Shown: positions 37,759 to 46,221 of the stretch, one piece after another
How the letters are laid out: every line of letters begins with the position of its first letter
Position numbering within the stretch: the stretch's first letter is position 1
Source: Terribacillus sp. FSL K6-0262
Lineage (GTDB): Bacteria > Bacillota > Bacilli > Bacillales > Amphibacillaceae
DNA: 64,000 nucleotides
Direction of reading: 5' to 3'
Assembly (NCBI RefSeq): GCF_037977385.1
Contig: NZ_CP150277.1
Location: 310,001-374,000 of the forward strand
Notes under the pieces: generated by a model
Databases searched by the model: none
Seen by the model: only the letters and a program-made list of their open reading frames with translations
What the model was told of the DNA's origin: nothing
Position numbers and translations under genes: made by a program

Positions 37759-39513
37759 TTACTGTGCCGATCGCATGATCGCGTTTTGATCTTGATACTG
37801 GATTTCGTAGATACGCTGGTATAAGCCGCCATTTTGCAGCAGAAACTCATGGGTTCCCCGTTCGGCGATCTCGCCATCATCAAGCACAAGGATTTCATCT
37901 GCATGCTTTACAGACGATATACGATGGGCAATGATAAAGGTTGTGCGATTTTTCATCACTTCTTTCAATGCCTGCTGAATCTTCACTTCCGTCTGCATAT
38001 CGACAGCACTTGTAGCGTCATCCAAAATCAGGATGCTCGGATCGATCAGCAGCGCCCTGGCAATCGCTATTCTCTGCTTCTGCCCTCCGGACAGGCCCAT
38101 TCCGCGTTCGCCAAGCATCGTATCGTATTGATCAGGCAGCTCCATGATGAAATCATGTGCTTGTGCACGCTTGGCTGCATCAACGATTTGCTCGAAACTG
38201 ACTCCATCAGGATTCCCATATGCAATATTCTCTTTGATTGTCGTCGAAAAGAGGAATGCCTCCTGCAGGACGAAGCCGATGTGCTGCCTCAGAATCCTTA
38301 AATCATAATCTTGCACAGGCCTTCCATCTATATGGACACTCCCTGCAGTAGGTTCATAAAAACGGGTGATCAGCTGTGTGATACTCGTCTTACCCGAACC
38401 AGTCCCTCCGACAAGCCCGATGATTTTCCCTGGAGGGGCATCGAAACTGATATTCTTCAAAGCCATATCGTCATCCTTCACATATTGAAGGGTAACTTGA
38501 TCAAACGTTACGTGACCGCTGATTCGCTTTATGCCGATCGGGTGCTCCCGCTGTCCGATATCTTCCTTTGCCTCCAGGATTTCCAGCAGCCTTTCTCCGG
38601 AAGCTTTGGCCTGGGAAAACATATTGATGATGAAACCAAGGTTCGCAAGCGGCCCTAGTATATAGGAAACAAGGCTGAAGAAAGCAACGAGCGCACCTAG
38701 CTCCAGCTTTCCGGAAATGACCAGATACCCTCCATAGGAAATGAGGAGGACCATGCAAATATTTCCGATCAGCTCCATGAGCGGGAAAAACTTCGCCCAT
38801 ACTTTTGAAGTGAAAATGTAGTTATCTCGGTAAGTGGAATTGTCAGCAGTAAAACGGTCAATTTCGAATTCTTCTCTGGCTAAAGATTTGACTGTATTCA
38901 TCCCGCTGATATTTTCCTGCACACGCGTATTGAGTACACCGAGTGATGTCCTGATATTGCGGAAAGCAGGATGGACACGCTTATCGAAGCGATAGACCAC
39001 AACAGCAAGAAAGGGCATGGAAACCATCGTGACAAGCGCAAGCGGTACGGAGTATGCGAACATGACAGCCAGACTGATCACAATCAGCAATACAACCCGC
39101 AGGAATTGGCCTATTCCTGCAGAGAGGAAAAAACGGATTCCTTCGACATCCGCGGTCAATCGGGACATCAAATCGCCTGTGCGCGCATTATCATAATACG
39201 TGAAGCTCAGGCGCTGCAATTTCTGGTACAGGCTGTTTCTCATCTTGAATACGGTCTGAACCCCGAATAAATCCCCAAGATATTGCTGAAGGAAATTCGC
39301 TGCACCCTTTAAAAGCATCAATAGGAGGAATCCAGCCGAGATGATCGGAATAAGCCCGTACTGATTCCCAAGGACAACATCATCGATTGTGATCTGCAAA
39401 ATGATCGGATAGACGACCGTAATGGCCGTCACCACTGCAATGAATAAAAGCGATAAGTAGAAGTTGCGTCGATAAGGCCAATAAAACTCCTTCAATTTCT
39501 TGAATATATCCAA
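37759..39513 (-). CDS. ABC exporter half-transporter, degenerate Walker B subunit
   Basis: Fused exporter of 584 residues: six membrane helices (about 15-310) and an ATPase domain (about 340-575). Walker A GGTGSGKTS and signature LSGGQKQR are canonical, but Walker B is ILILDDATSA, with Asp in place of the catalytic Glu. This is the expected asymmetry of heterodimeric exporters: its own ATP site, completed by the partner's LSAGERQ, is degenerate. YknU/YfiB-like in length. The start is TTG at 39513 after GGAGGGGG. Confidence 0.88.
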   Translation of the reverse strand: MDIFKKLKEFYWPYRRNFYLSLLFIAVVTAITVVYPIILQITIDDVVLGNQYGLIPIISAGFLLLMLLKGAANFLQQYLGDLFGVQTVFKMRNSLYQKLQRLSFTYYDNARTGDLMSRLTADVEGIRFFLSAGIGQFLRVVLLIVISLAVMFAYSVPLALVTMVSMPFLAVVVYRFDKRVHPAFRNIRTSLGVLNTRVQENISGMNTVKSLAREEFEIDRFTADNSTYRDNYIFTSKVWAKFFPLMELIGNICMVLLISYGGYLVISGKLELGALVAFFSLVSYILGPLANLGFIINMFSQAKASGERLLEILEAKEDIGQREHPIGIKRISGHVTFDQVTLQYVKDDDMALKNISFDAPPGKIIGLVGGTGSGKTSITQLITRFYEPTAGSVHIDGRPVQDYDLRILRQHIGFVLQEAFLFSTTIKENIAYGNPDGVSFEQIVDAAKRAQAHDFIMELPDQYDTMLGERGMGLSGGQKQRIAIARALLIDPSILILDDATSAVDMQTEVKIQQALKEVMKNRTTFIIAHRISSVKHADEILVLDDGEIAERGTHEFLLQNGGLYQRIYEIQYQDQNAIMRSAQ

Positions 39514-39622
39514 AACCTTTCCCCCTCCACGGATAGTCGCATGTTCTAATATATCGGGTTCCGAACTAATTTACCAGAGGGAAATTAACGATAATTTAAA
39601 AAAGTTTGAATTCATCACATAG

Positions 39623-39649
39623 AAAAAAGCATCGTTTATACGATGCTTT
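39623..39649 (-). terminator. Terminator after alaX
   Basis: AAAGCATCG/CGATGCTTT stem (minus-strand reading) with a TATAAA loop, followed by a T run. It overlaps the final codons of alaX. Confidence 0.85.
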
Positions 39650-40805
39650 GGTAATGCTCCTGCAGGAAGTGTATATAGCGTTCCATATCCTCTCTTTTTT
39701 GAAAGCTCGCTTGGGCAGTCTGGGCGCTGCCGCCGCCCTTCCCTCCAAATTCGGGCAGGGACTCACGGAACAAATTCCCGCAGTGGAAACCTTCAAGTGC
39801 ATGGGATACGACCAGCTTCTGTTCATCAAGGTTCGAGAGGATGACAAATTGCTTGCCAGCCTCCAGCAGCGTGACTGCCATGCGCTGCAGTGCTTTGACA
39901 TTTTTCCCTTGATAGGAACGGGCAATCACGCTCGTTTCCGTTTGAGCAAGCTCGCGCAACTCCAATACTTCCAGCTGTCTTTCCAGCTCTTCTGCCTTTT
40001 TGACAGCTGATTGGAGATCCGTTGATTGCTTCTTGATCCGTGTCAGGACATCCTTGCTGCCCGTCTGGAATTGCGCGGCGACTTGATCCACGATGGCGAA
40101 CATCTCCCTGGTGGTTTCCAAAGAACGCTTCCCGCATTGGAAATAGATACGCTGCCCTTGCTTTTGCTTCTCTGTTTTAAGGATTTTGATCATTCCGATT
40201 TGACCAGTGGAGGCAACATGCGTTCCGCCGCAAGGGTTGTATTCTACTCCATCTATTTCAACGATTCTTACATCTTCCGTGACGGTCGGCTGCTTGACGA
40301 CGGGCAACTCGGCGAGCTCAGCGGCAGTCACATAATAATTTGATATCTTCCGATCATCATAAATAAGCTCATTGACCTTCTGTTCGACAGAGGCCAGCTC
40401 ATCCTCCGTCAGCCTATCGCCCGGCAAGTCGATTGTGACATCCTCTTTCCCAAGGTGAAATCCAACCGTCCCTCTTCCGGATACCAGACGAAAAGCAGCA
40501 GAAAGCAGATGCTGTCCAGTATGCTGCTGCATCAAATCGAATCGGTGCTCCCAATCAATGCTGCAGTCGACCATACCTTCTGGTCTTGTTTCCAGTCCGT
40601 AATACGGTACACCATCTTTGCTTTCCACCGTTTTTACTTCCAATCCAGCAATTGTCCCTTGATCAGCGGGCTGTCCCCCGCCTCCTGGATAAAATGCTGT
40701 TTCCTTCAGGGAAACAAAATAAAGCCCATCCTTTTCATATGTATCGTCTATTTCTGTCTGCCAAGCTTTGCAGAATGCGTCTTCCCTGTATAGCAGCTTG
40801 CTCAT
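39636..40805 (-). CDS. alaX: Alanyl-tRNA editing protein (AlaX, long form)
   Basis: Free-standing editing enzyme of 389 residues that hydrolyses mischarged Ser- or Gly-tRNA(Ala). N-terminal beta-barrel domain (YPGGGGQPADQG), then the zinc-binding editing core with QQHTGQHLLS (HxxxH) and NPCGGTHV (CxxxH), a coiled coil (about 255-290), and a C-terminal DHHA1 domain (GGKGGGSAQTAQ). The second ATG (40805) is chosen, because AAGGA lies 8 nt before it and directly abuts the first. Confidence 0.92.
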   Translation of the reverse strand: MSKLLYREDAFCKAWQTEIDDTYEKDGLYFVSLKETAFYPGGGGQPADQGTIAGLEVKTVESKDGVPYYGLETRPEGMVDCSIDWEHRFDLMQQHTGQHLLSAAFRLVSGRGTVGFHLGKEDVTIDLPGDRLTEDELASVEQKVNELIYDDRKISNYYVTAAELAELPVVKQPTVTEDVRIVEIDGVEYNPCGGTHVASTGQIGMIKILKTEKQKQGQRIYFQCGKRSLETTREMFAIVDQVAAQFQTGSKDVLTRIKKQSTDLQSAVKKAEELERQLEVLELRELAQTETSVIARSYQGKNVKALQRMAVTLLEAGKQFVILSNLDEQKLVVSHALEGFHCGNLFRESLPEFGGKGGGSAQTAQASFQKREDMERYIHFLQEHYQSIV

Positions 40806-40870
40806 ATCGATCATCCTTTACTATCTGATAGAGCAAGCTTACCATGAATCATGTATGTGCAGGAAGCATG

Positions 40871-41302
40871 CTAGCTGTATTTTAATCCATCAAGCTGATT
40901 GAAGAGCAATGTCGTGAGGTTTCCGCCGGATTGTTTATGACGGATCCTGCCATTCCTGTCCAGTAAAACGATGCTAGGCAGCTTCTGGACCCTGAATATA
41001 TTCTTCATTTGGTGTCTTTGATCGAGATAGACAGGAAGCCCGATCCTATTTTCAAACACATAATCGTCGATCAATTGCTTATCCAGATCCGCTGCCGAGC
41101 GAGGAACATGGACCAATAAGATATCGAAGAATCGGCCTTCATATTCTGCAAACTCCAGGAACAGAGGAAGTTTCTCCTTACATACAGCACAGCTTACAGA
41201 CCAAAAATAAACGATGAGCGGACGTCCTCCGGCTTTTGCATCTGGCGGATAAAGCCAATTTGCCGCCTGCTGGTCGATTATATCCGGTAATTGAGGTATC
41301 AC
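40871..41302 (-). CDS. Thioredoxin-fold protein with CxxC motif
   Basis: Cytosolic protein of 143 residues with a TlpA/ResA-like thioredoxin fold. The active site is CAVC in VYFWSVSCAVCKEKLP (Cys39/Cys42), and the cis-Pro loop is VQKLPSIVLLDRNGRI. No signal peptide or membrane anchor is visible, unlike ResA. It overlaps the upstream peroxiredoxin gene by 4 nt (ATGA), so the two are translationally coupled and it may reduce that enzyme. Specific function unknown. Confidence 0.82.
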   Translation of the reverse strand: MIPQLPDIIDQQAANWLYPPDAKAGGRPLIVYFWSVSCAVCKEKLPLFLEFAEYEGRFFDILLVHVPRSAADLDKQLIDDYVFENRIGLPVYLDQRHQMKNIFRVQKLPSIVLLDRNGRIRHKQSGGNLTTLLFNQLDGLKYS

Positions 41303-41850
41303 GATGAGACATCCTCCTTCGATAGCAGCTCATCACCCGGCTGCCAATTTACGCCGCAAGCTTCTCCAGTCTGCAATGCTTCCAAGACGCGCAGCAGCTC
41401 AGATGTATCCCGCCCCACCAAATCGGCATGCATCAAATAATAACAAATTTCACCCTGAGGATTTACGATTATGGTGGATCGCATAGATGTATAGCTTTGG
41501 CCATCCAGTACACCGTAGGCTTGGGATACTTTACCTGTGAAATCAGAGGCCAGCGGAAAACTGATGTGCTGGATCCCATTATGCTCGCGCGGTACTTGCT
41601 GCCAATCAGCATGGGATTGGATACTATCAGTGGAAATTGCAACTACCTCGGCATCCAATTCCCGCACTTCATCGATCCGATCTGCTAAGTCATTCAATTC
41701 AGTGGGACATACTGTACTGAAATCACGAGGATAAAAAAAGAGCACCAGCCATTTCTTCGCATCAACGCTTTGCTTCATGCTGACTACAGCCGTTTTTCCA
41801 TCAGGCAAGACAGCTGGCAGCTCAAACTGCGGTGCAACACTGCCGATCAC
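41299..41850 (-). CDS. AhpC/TSA-type peroxiredoxin
   Basis: Peroxiredoxin of 183 residues. The peroxidatic Cys is in PRDFSTVCPTE, and a second Cys near the C-terminus (GEACGVNWQPGDE) is in the place of the resolving Cys of typical 2-Cys enzymes. The start is GTG at 41850: AGGAGG lies 9 nt upstream and the protein then begins VIGSVAPQFELP, the usual peroxiredoxin start. An ATG further upstream would add about 24 unrelated residues. It is first in a two-gene unit with the thioredoxin-fold protein and divergent from mscS. Confidence 0.88.
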   Translation of the reverse strand: MIGSVAPQFELPAVLPDGKTAVVSMKQSVDAKKWLVLFFYPRDFSTVCPTELNDLADRIDEVRELDAEVVAISTDSIQSHADWQQVPREHNGIQHISFPLASDFTGKVSQAYGVLDGQSYTSMRSTIIVNPQGEICYYLMHADLVGRDTSELLRVLEALQTGEACGVNWQPGDELLSKEDVSS

Positions 41851-41975
41851 GGGCTTTCCCCTCCTTTTATACTGTGTCACTATATGCTTAACCGCGTCAT
41901 TTGTTACAGGACGTTTCATCAACGTTCCATGAGGGTATCATCCTATGAGCAACAATTCGAAAAAGGAGACAGGCT

Positions 41976-42830
41976 ATGAACTTTCTGACAGACGGACTAC
42001 AATTAAACTATGATGGCTTGATTGAAAAAACCATATCAATCGGCCTGCAGCTGCTGCTGATCATCATCGGGTACTTCATCCTTCGAGCCATCGGGAAAAA
42101 ACTGATCAGCTCCAGCTTGAGTAAAGCAAGCAGCAAACAGCGCATTTCGACAAGCAGAATGAAAACGCTCGAGAAGCTGCTGATCAATACATACGGGTAC
42201 ACCTTGATATTCCTTTTGATTGTCATGGTTTTCGGTACCTTCCATATCCAGATCGGCCCGCTGATTGCAGGTGCAGGTATCATCGGTCTTGCCATCGGAT
42301 TCGGTGCCCAAGGTCTGGTAAGTGATATTGTGACTGGATTCTTCATCCTTCTGGAGCGTCAAATCGAAGTCGGCGATGTTGTAACGACGTCTGGATACAA
42401 CGGTGTGGTGGAGGAAGTAGGTTTGCGGACGACACAGGTGCGCAGCTTCGATGGCACACTGAATTTCATCCCGAACCGAAATATCAACGGCATCAGCAAC
42501 CATTCCCGCGGCAATATGCGGGCGATGGTCGATATCGGCATCAGCTATGAAGATGACATTGATCACGCACTGAGCGTCCTGCAGGAAATATGTGATACAT
42601 TCAAGGAAGACGAACGCTTCCGAGAAGGACCTGATGTCATCGGCGTCGAAGCACTGGGAGCTTCGGAGGTCACCTTGCGGATCATCGGTCATACCGCCAA
42701 TAATGAACAGTACGGGGCAGAACGTGATATGAAGAAAGCAATCAAGGAGGCCTTCGACAGAGAAGGCATCGAGATCCCTTATCCACATCAAGTTTTTCTT
42801 CAGCGGACAGCAGAAGGCGCAAAGCAATAA
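41976..42830 (+). CDS. MscS family mechanosensitive channel (YkuT-like)
   Basis: Small-conductance mechanosensitive channel of 284 residues that releases solutes on osmotic down-shock. Three membrane helices (about 18-40, 65-88, 92-125). The pore-lining helix and start of the beta domain read GLAIGFGAQGLVSDIVTGFF followed by LERQIEVGDVV, the MscS signature. The C-terminal alpha/beta domain is short, as in YkuT. AAAGGAGA precedes the ATG. It ends in a terminator and converges with dapL. Confidence 0.92.
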   Translation: MNFLTDGLQLNYDGLIEKTISIGLQLLLIIIGYFILRAIGKKLISSSLSKASSKQRISTSRMKTLEKLLINTYGYTLIFLLIVMVFGTFHIQIGPLIAGAGIIGLAIGFGAQGLVSDIVTGFFILLERQIEVGDVVTTSGYNGVVEEVGLRTTQVRSFDGTLNFIPNRNINGISNHSRGNMRAMVDIGISYEDDIDHALSVLQEICDTFKEDERFREGPDVIGVEALGASEVTLRIIGHTANNEQYGAERDMKKAIKEAFDREGIEIPYPHQVFLQRTAEGAKQ

Positions 42831-42846
42831 GCTTTGCGCCTTTTAT
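42814..42846 (+). terminator. Terminator after mscS
   Basis: GGCGCAAAGC/GCTTTGCGCC perfect stem with a 5-nt loop and TTTTATC tail. It overlaps the mscS stop codon and the dapL end. Confidence 0.9.
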
Positions 42847-43958
42847 CATGCTTGATCGATATAAGCAGAAACCGCTTCGACTCCGTAAGATAGTGCCAGT
42901 TCATCCGGCTGCAGCTTGCTGTGATGCAGACCATACGGCGAGTCTACCCCTAACCAGAACATAAATCCCGGTATTTCCTTCAGCATATAGCCGAAGTCTT
43001 CTCCAGTCATTGCAGGAGAGGCTGCTTTAAATGTCAAAGATGTCTTATCCAATGCATTTCGGAATGCTTCGACCTTGTCGCTGTCATTGAAAACTTGATA
43101 ATAATTGGATCCGTAATCGATGCTGATTTCACAATCATGGCTGATTTCAAATCCCCTTGCCTGCTGCTCGATATGCTGTTTGATCAAAGCAATGGCGCCG
43201 GGATCCATCGTCCGGATCGTCCCCTCCAAACGAGCAGTTTCTGCAATCGTATTTTGAACGAAGCCGCTTTCCATCTTCCCGATCGTGATGACGGCACTTT
43301 GCAGCGGGTCCAAGTTCCGGGCGACGATTCCTTGTATATTCGTTACAAAGGTACTGGCTGCCACGACCATATCCCGTGTCAAATGCGGATATGCAGCATG
43401 TCCGCCTTTGCCCTTGAAATCGATGAACAGCTCACTCGTATTGGCGAACAATAAGCCTTCCCTGGAGGAAACCGTACCGACAGGCAGCTCAGGGGCGATA
43501 TGGAGCGCGAATATTTCATCCGGCCACCATTCTTTTAAAATACCGCTCTGCATTAGAGGCAAAGCACCACCCGGCCCTTCCTCTGCAGGCTGGAAAATGA
43601 AAACGATGTTTTGTGCAGGCTGGTCCTTGGCACAAGCCGTCAATGCACCTAAAGCGATGGTCATATGCAAATCATGGCCGCAGGCATGCATACGACCTTT
43701 ATGCTCTGACTCATATGGCAATCCAGTGGCTTCCGTGATCGGCAATCCATCGATATCGGTCCTATAGGCAATCGTTTTTGAGCCGACTGAACCAGCAACC
43801 CTGACGATGATGCCAGTCCGCCACAATTTGATATCCAAGTGCTCTTGCGGGAGATTGCGGATATATTCCAGCAAATAGGCCTGCGTTTTTTCTTCCTGGA
43901 AGCCTAGCTCTGGTATGCGATGCAAATCCCGCCTGATTTTGATCAATATATCTTCCAT
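42846..43958 (-). CDS. dapL: N-acetyl-LL-diaminopimelate deacetylase
   Basis: M20-family amidohydrolase of 370 residues (YkuR type). It removes the acetyl group in the acetylated branch of lysine and diaminopimelate synthesis. Metal-site features: [30 protein letters not shown] and [10 protein letters not shown]. It follows dapH, although a terminator lies between, and patA, the aminotransferase of the same pathway, is 4.3 kb away. The family also includes other N-acyl amino acid hydrolases; the dapH neighbour settles the role. Confidence 0.92.
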   Translation of the reverse strand: MEDILIKIRRDLHRIPELGFQEEKTQAYLLEYIRNLPQEHLDIKLWRTGIIVRVAGSVGSKTIAYRTDIDGLPITEATGLPYESEHKGRMHACGHDLHMTIALGALTACAKDQPAQNIVFIFQPAEEGPGGALPLMQSGILKEWWPDEIFALHIAPELPVGTVSSREGLLFANTSELFIDFKGKGGHAAYPHLTRDMVVAASTFVTNIQGIVARNLDPLQSAVITIGKMESGFVQNTIAETARLEGTIRTMDPGAIALIKQHIEQQARGFEISHDCEISIDYGSNYYQVFNDSDKVEAFRNALDKTSLTFKAASPAMTGEDFGYMLKEIPGFMFWLGVDSPYGLHHSKLQPDELALSYGVEAVSAYIDQA

Positions 43959-43984
43959 ACAATCACCTGCTTTTATCTGATAAT

Positions 43985-44012
43985 AAAAAAAGGAGCAGCA
44001 GCTGCTCCTTTT
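43985..44012 (-). terminator. Stem-loop between dapH and dapL
   Basis: AAGGAGCAG/CTGCTCCTT stem with a 3-nt loop and a T run in the minus-strand reading. It implies that dapL is made by readthrough or from its own promoter. Confidence 0.8.
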
Positions 44013-44016
44013 CCTT

Positions 44017-44730
44017 TTAGTTCAATTTACGAAGTTCCTGACGAATCTCTGTCTTGGATTTTGTCTGGTCATCGATTTCTTTCAGTACACGTGCTGGTGT
44101 TCCGCCAACGAGTGTGTTTGGAGCTACATCTTCCGTTACAATCGCGCCAGCGGCGACGATTGCTCCTTTACCTACTGTGACGCCTTCCAATACTACAACA
44201 TTCGCACCGATGACAACATCATCCTCGATTACGACTGGTTTAGCGGATGGCGGCTCGATGACACCCGCCAAGACAGTTCCGGCACCGATGTGGCAGTTCT
44301 TGCCAACAGTCGCACGACCGCCCATTACGACGTTCATATCGATCATCGTACCTTCACCGATGACAGAGCCGATATTGATGGAAGCACCCATCATGATGAC
44401 TGCGCCATCACCGATTTCAACTTGATCACGGATGACTGCGCCTGGCTCGATGCGGGCATTGACTCCTTTCATATCCAAGAGCGGAATCGCAGAATTACGG
44501 CGGTCATTCTCGATGACATAATCCTCGATTGCTGCAGTATCTTTCAAAAAGCCTTCCAATTCGCTCCATTCTCCGAATAGAACTGCTGTGTTCGCTTCAG
44601 GGAAAGCTTTTACACTCTCTGGGTAAGTCAGCGTGTCCAGGCCACTTCCTTTGACGTATACTTTGACTGGTGTAGATTTTTTACTATTCGAAATGAAAGA
44701 GATGATTTCATTTGCGTCCATCATTTTCAC
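44017..44730 (-). CDS. dapH: 2,3,4,5-tetrahydropyridine-2,6-dicarboxylate N-acetyltransferase
   Basis: Trimeric left-handed beta-helix acetyltransferase of 237 residues (YkuQ type). It acetylates tetrahydrodipicolinate using acetyl-CoA in the DAP/lysine pathway. An N-terminal helical domain (1-about 85) is followed by hexapeptide repeats (about 90-210: [50 protein letters not shown]). The start is GTG at 44730, 8 nt after AGGAGG. No lysine riboswitch fits in the short leader. Confidence 0.95.
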   Translation of the reverse strand: MKMMDANEIISFISNSKKSTPVKVYVKGSGLDTLTYPESVKAFPEANTAVLFGEWSELEGFLKDTAAIEDYVIENDRRNSAIPLLDMKGVNARIEPGAVIRDQVEIGDGAVIMMGASINIGSVIGEGTMIDMNVVMGGRATVGKNCHIGAGTVLAGVIEPPSAKPVVIEDDVVIGANVVVLEGVTVGKGAIVAAGAIVTEDVAPNTLVGGTPARVLKEIDDQTKSKTEIRQELRKLN

Positions 44731-44764
44731 GGTTATTGCCTCCTATGTAACAACGTATGGGATT

Positions 44765-44793
44765 ACTTTATCAAAACTTTTACTAATCAACAA
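44765..44793 (-). promoter_or_regulatory. Predicted sigma-A promoter of dapH
   Basis: TTGTTG, 17-nt spacer, TAAAGT in the minus-strand reading; the -10 is 34 nt before the GTG start. Confidence 0.5.
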
Positions 44794-44834
44794 GCATTTT
44801 CGGACATGCTTTCCTGCTGCCTGTACTTATATGC

Positions 44835-45308
44835 TCAGACATTGGTCTTATCGGCGGCCGGATGATAATGCACTTGTTCATGCAAGTACCTGTTCATCTT
44901 TTTGAGGATCGCCCGCCGAGTCAGGATACCTTCGAAATATCCCTCATCATCGAGCACGCATAGGAAAGCTTGATTCACGACAGCCTTCAGTGCTGTCAGG
45001 AAGCTATCGGATTTCTTCAACACCGGCACATCCGTCAGCATCGTTTCCGACACCTTCAGATCGGATAGCTTCTCCATTTCGAACCTTTCCATGCCGAGTA
45101 CTTCATTCAGGATTGCTGTCTTTGAAATCATGCCTTTCAACCTGTACGTATGATCAAGTACGGGAATGACAGAATAACCTGATTTGACCAGCACAAGCAA
45201 AGCGTGCTCCAGCGGGTTATTCGTTTGGACATGAGCGACTTTTTCAGACTCGATCATCAAGTCCTCCACCGTCATTCCGGTGAGTTCCTGCAACTCTAAT
45301 TTTGCCAT
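44835..45308 (-). CDS. darB: CBS-domain protein, DarB (YkuL/CbpB) homologue
   Basis: Protein of 157 residues made of two CBS motifs (about 12-70 and 85-140) and little else. In B. subtilis DarB binds c-di-AMP; without the ligand it activates the (p)ppGpp synthetase Rel and pyruvate carboxylase. Family marks are MTVEDLMIESEKVAHVQTNN and the SGYSVIPVLD segment. Position upstream of dapH matches ykuL. AAAGGAGAG precedes the ATG. pycA and ktrC/ktrD homologues are in the same window. Confidence 0.85.
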   Translation of the reverse strand: MAKLELQELTGMTVEDLMIESEKVAHVQTNNPLEHALLVLVKSGYSVIPVLDHTYRLKGMISKTAILNEVLGMERFEMEKLSDLKVSETMLTDVPVLKKSDSFLTALKAVVNQAFLCVLDDEGYFEGILTRRAILKKMNRYLHEQVHYHPAADKTNV

Positions 45309-45428
45309 TCGATCTCTCCTTTTGTCAGCGGCAGTAGAAGGAGGTCAATCACCTTTTCCAGTTTACCATATACCGCTATAGGCTACCAATTTCGACAATG
45401 TCCGCAAGCTGTCACATTTGGGCATCTG

Positions 45429-45469
45429 CACCATAAAATATTTCCAGGATTGACTCCGTTTTTATGGTG
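45429..45469. repeat. Ten-bp perfect inverted repeat upstream of hlyIII
   Basis: CACCATAAAA and TTTTATGGTG are perfect inverted copies separated by 21 nt. The pair lies 52 nt before the hlyIII start, in the non-coding gap after darB. It could be a two-site operator with about 31 bp between half-site centres. No regulator is identified. Confidence 0.45.
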
Positions 45470-45520
45470 TAAAGCTAGAAAAAGCAGTATACTGAAACAA
45501 AGCAGAAATGAGGTAATTAA

Positions 45521-46153
45521 TTGGAAACTTACATGTTCACGAAAAAAGAAGAAGCAGCCCACTCCATCACCCATGGCTTCGGTGCATTGCTCAGTATCGC
45601 GGCGCTTGCTGTTGCGCTCGCCTTGGCAAGCTTCACGAAAGATCCCTGGGTCATTGTCTCCGTAGCGATCTATGGGACGACAATGCTGCTTATGTATCTC
45701 TCTTCGACAATCGTCCATGCATTGCCCGAGGGGAAAGTGAAGGATGTTTTCCAGATTTTCGATCACGCAGCCATCTACCTCTTCATAGCAGGTACCTATA
45801 CACCCTTATTGCTGATCAGCCTCAGAGGCTCGCTTGGATGGACGATCTTTGGCATTGTTTGGGGAATCGCTCTTGCGGGAATCATCTTCAAGATTTTCTT
45901 CGTGAAAAAATTCCTTATCATGTCGACAGTCTTTTATGTCTTGATGGGCTGGATGATCGTTTTGGTATGGGAACAGATGCTGGCAGTTTTGCCGCAGCAG
46001 ACAATCCTGTATCTTATCATCGGCGGCCTTTTCTATACAATAGGCGCTGTGTTCTATGTTTGGCGCAGGATTCCATACCATCATGCGGTTTGGCATCTAT
46101 TCGTACTGGCGGGATCGGCGTTTCATTTCTTCGCCATCCTATTCCTCATCTAA
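45521..46153 (+). CDS. hlyIII: Haemolysin III family membrane protein (YplQ/PAQR-like)
   Basis: Seven-helix membrane protein of 210 residues in the PAQR/HlyIII family. Conserved residues: EEAAHSITHGFGALLS (Glu and His), STIVHALP, IFDHAAIYLFIAGTYTPL, and HHAVWHLFVLAGSAFHFFA near the end with the metal-binding His cluster. Cytolytic activity has been claimed for B. cereus HlyIII, but the physiological role is unclear. The TTG at 45521 after GAGGTAAT is preferred; an ATG four codons later is the alternative. Confidence 0.88.
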   Translation: METYMFTKKEEAAHSITHGFGALLSIAALAVALALASFTKDPWVIVSVAIYGTTMLLMYLSSTIVHALPEGKVKDVFQIFDHAAIYLFIAGTYTPLLLISLRGSLGWTIFGIVWGIALAGIIFKIFFVKKFLIMSTVFYVLMGWMIVLVWEQMLAVLPQQTILYLIIGGLFYTIGAVFYVWRRIPYHHAVWHLFVLAGSAFHFFAILFLI

Positions 46154-46154
46154 T

Positions 46155-46203
46155 GAAAAAAAGGCATTCTCCCCATTGTATAGGGGAAGAGTGCCTTTAT
46201 TAC
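46155..46203 (+). terminator. Terminator after hlyIII
   Basis: AAAGGCATTCTCCCC pairs with GGGGAAGAGTGCCTTT with one or two bulged positions, then TATT. Confidence 0.82.
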
Positions 46204-46221
46204 GAAAAAGAAGGTGCATTC

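Noticed and set aside
35927..39513. Reading the ABC pair as CydCD because it adjoins cydAB.
   Set aside because: A strong terminator separates them, the pair has the motif asymmetry and N-terminal layout of YknUV/YfiBC-type exporters, and CydCD would be expected downstream of cydB.
42036..42827. Minus-strand frame of 263 codons opposite mscS.
   Set aside because: The sense strand encodes a complete MscS protein with start, ribosome binding site and terminator; the antisense frame has none of these.
44731..44834. Possible lysine riboswitch before dapH.
   Set aside because: The gap is about 100 nt, too short for an L-box, and the hallmark segments are missing.
45838..46221. In-frame extension of the YkuE-like gene back through hlyIII.
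   Set aside because: It overlaps the HlyIII coding sequence in another frame; AGAAGGTG before the ATG at 46222 and the signal-like N-terminus define the start.
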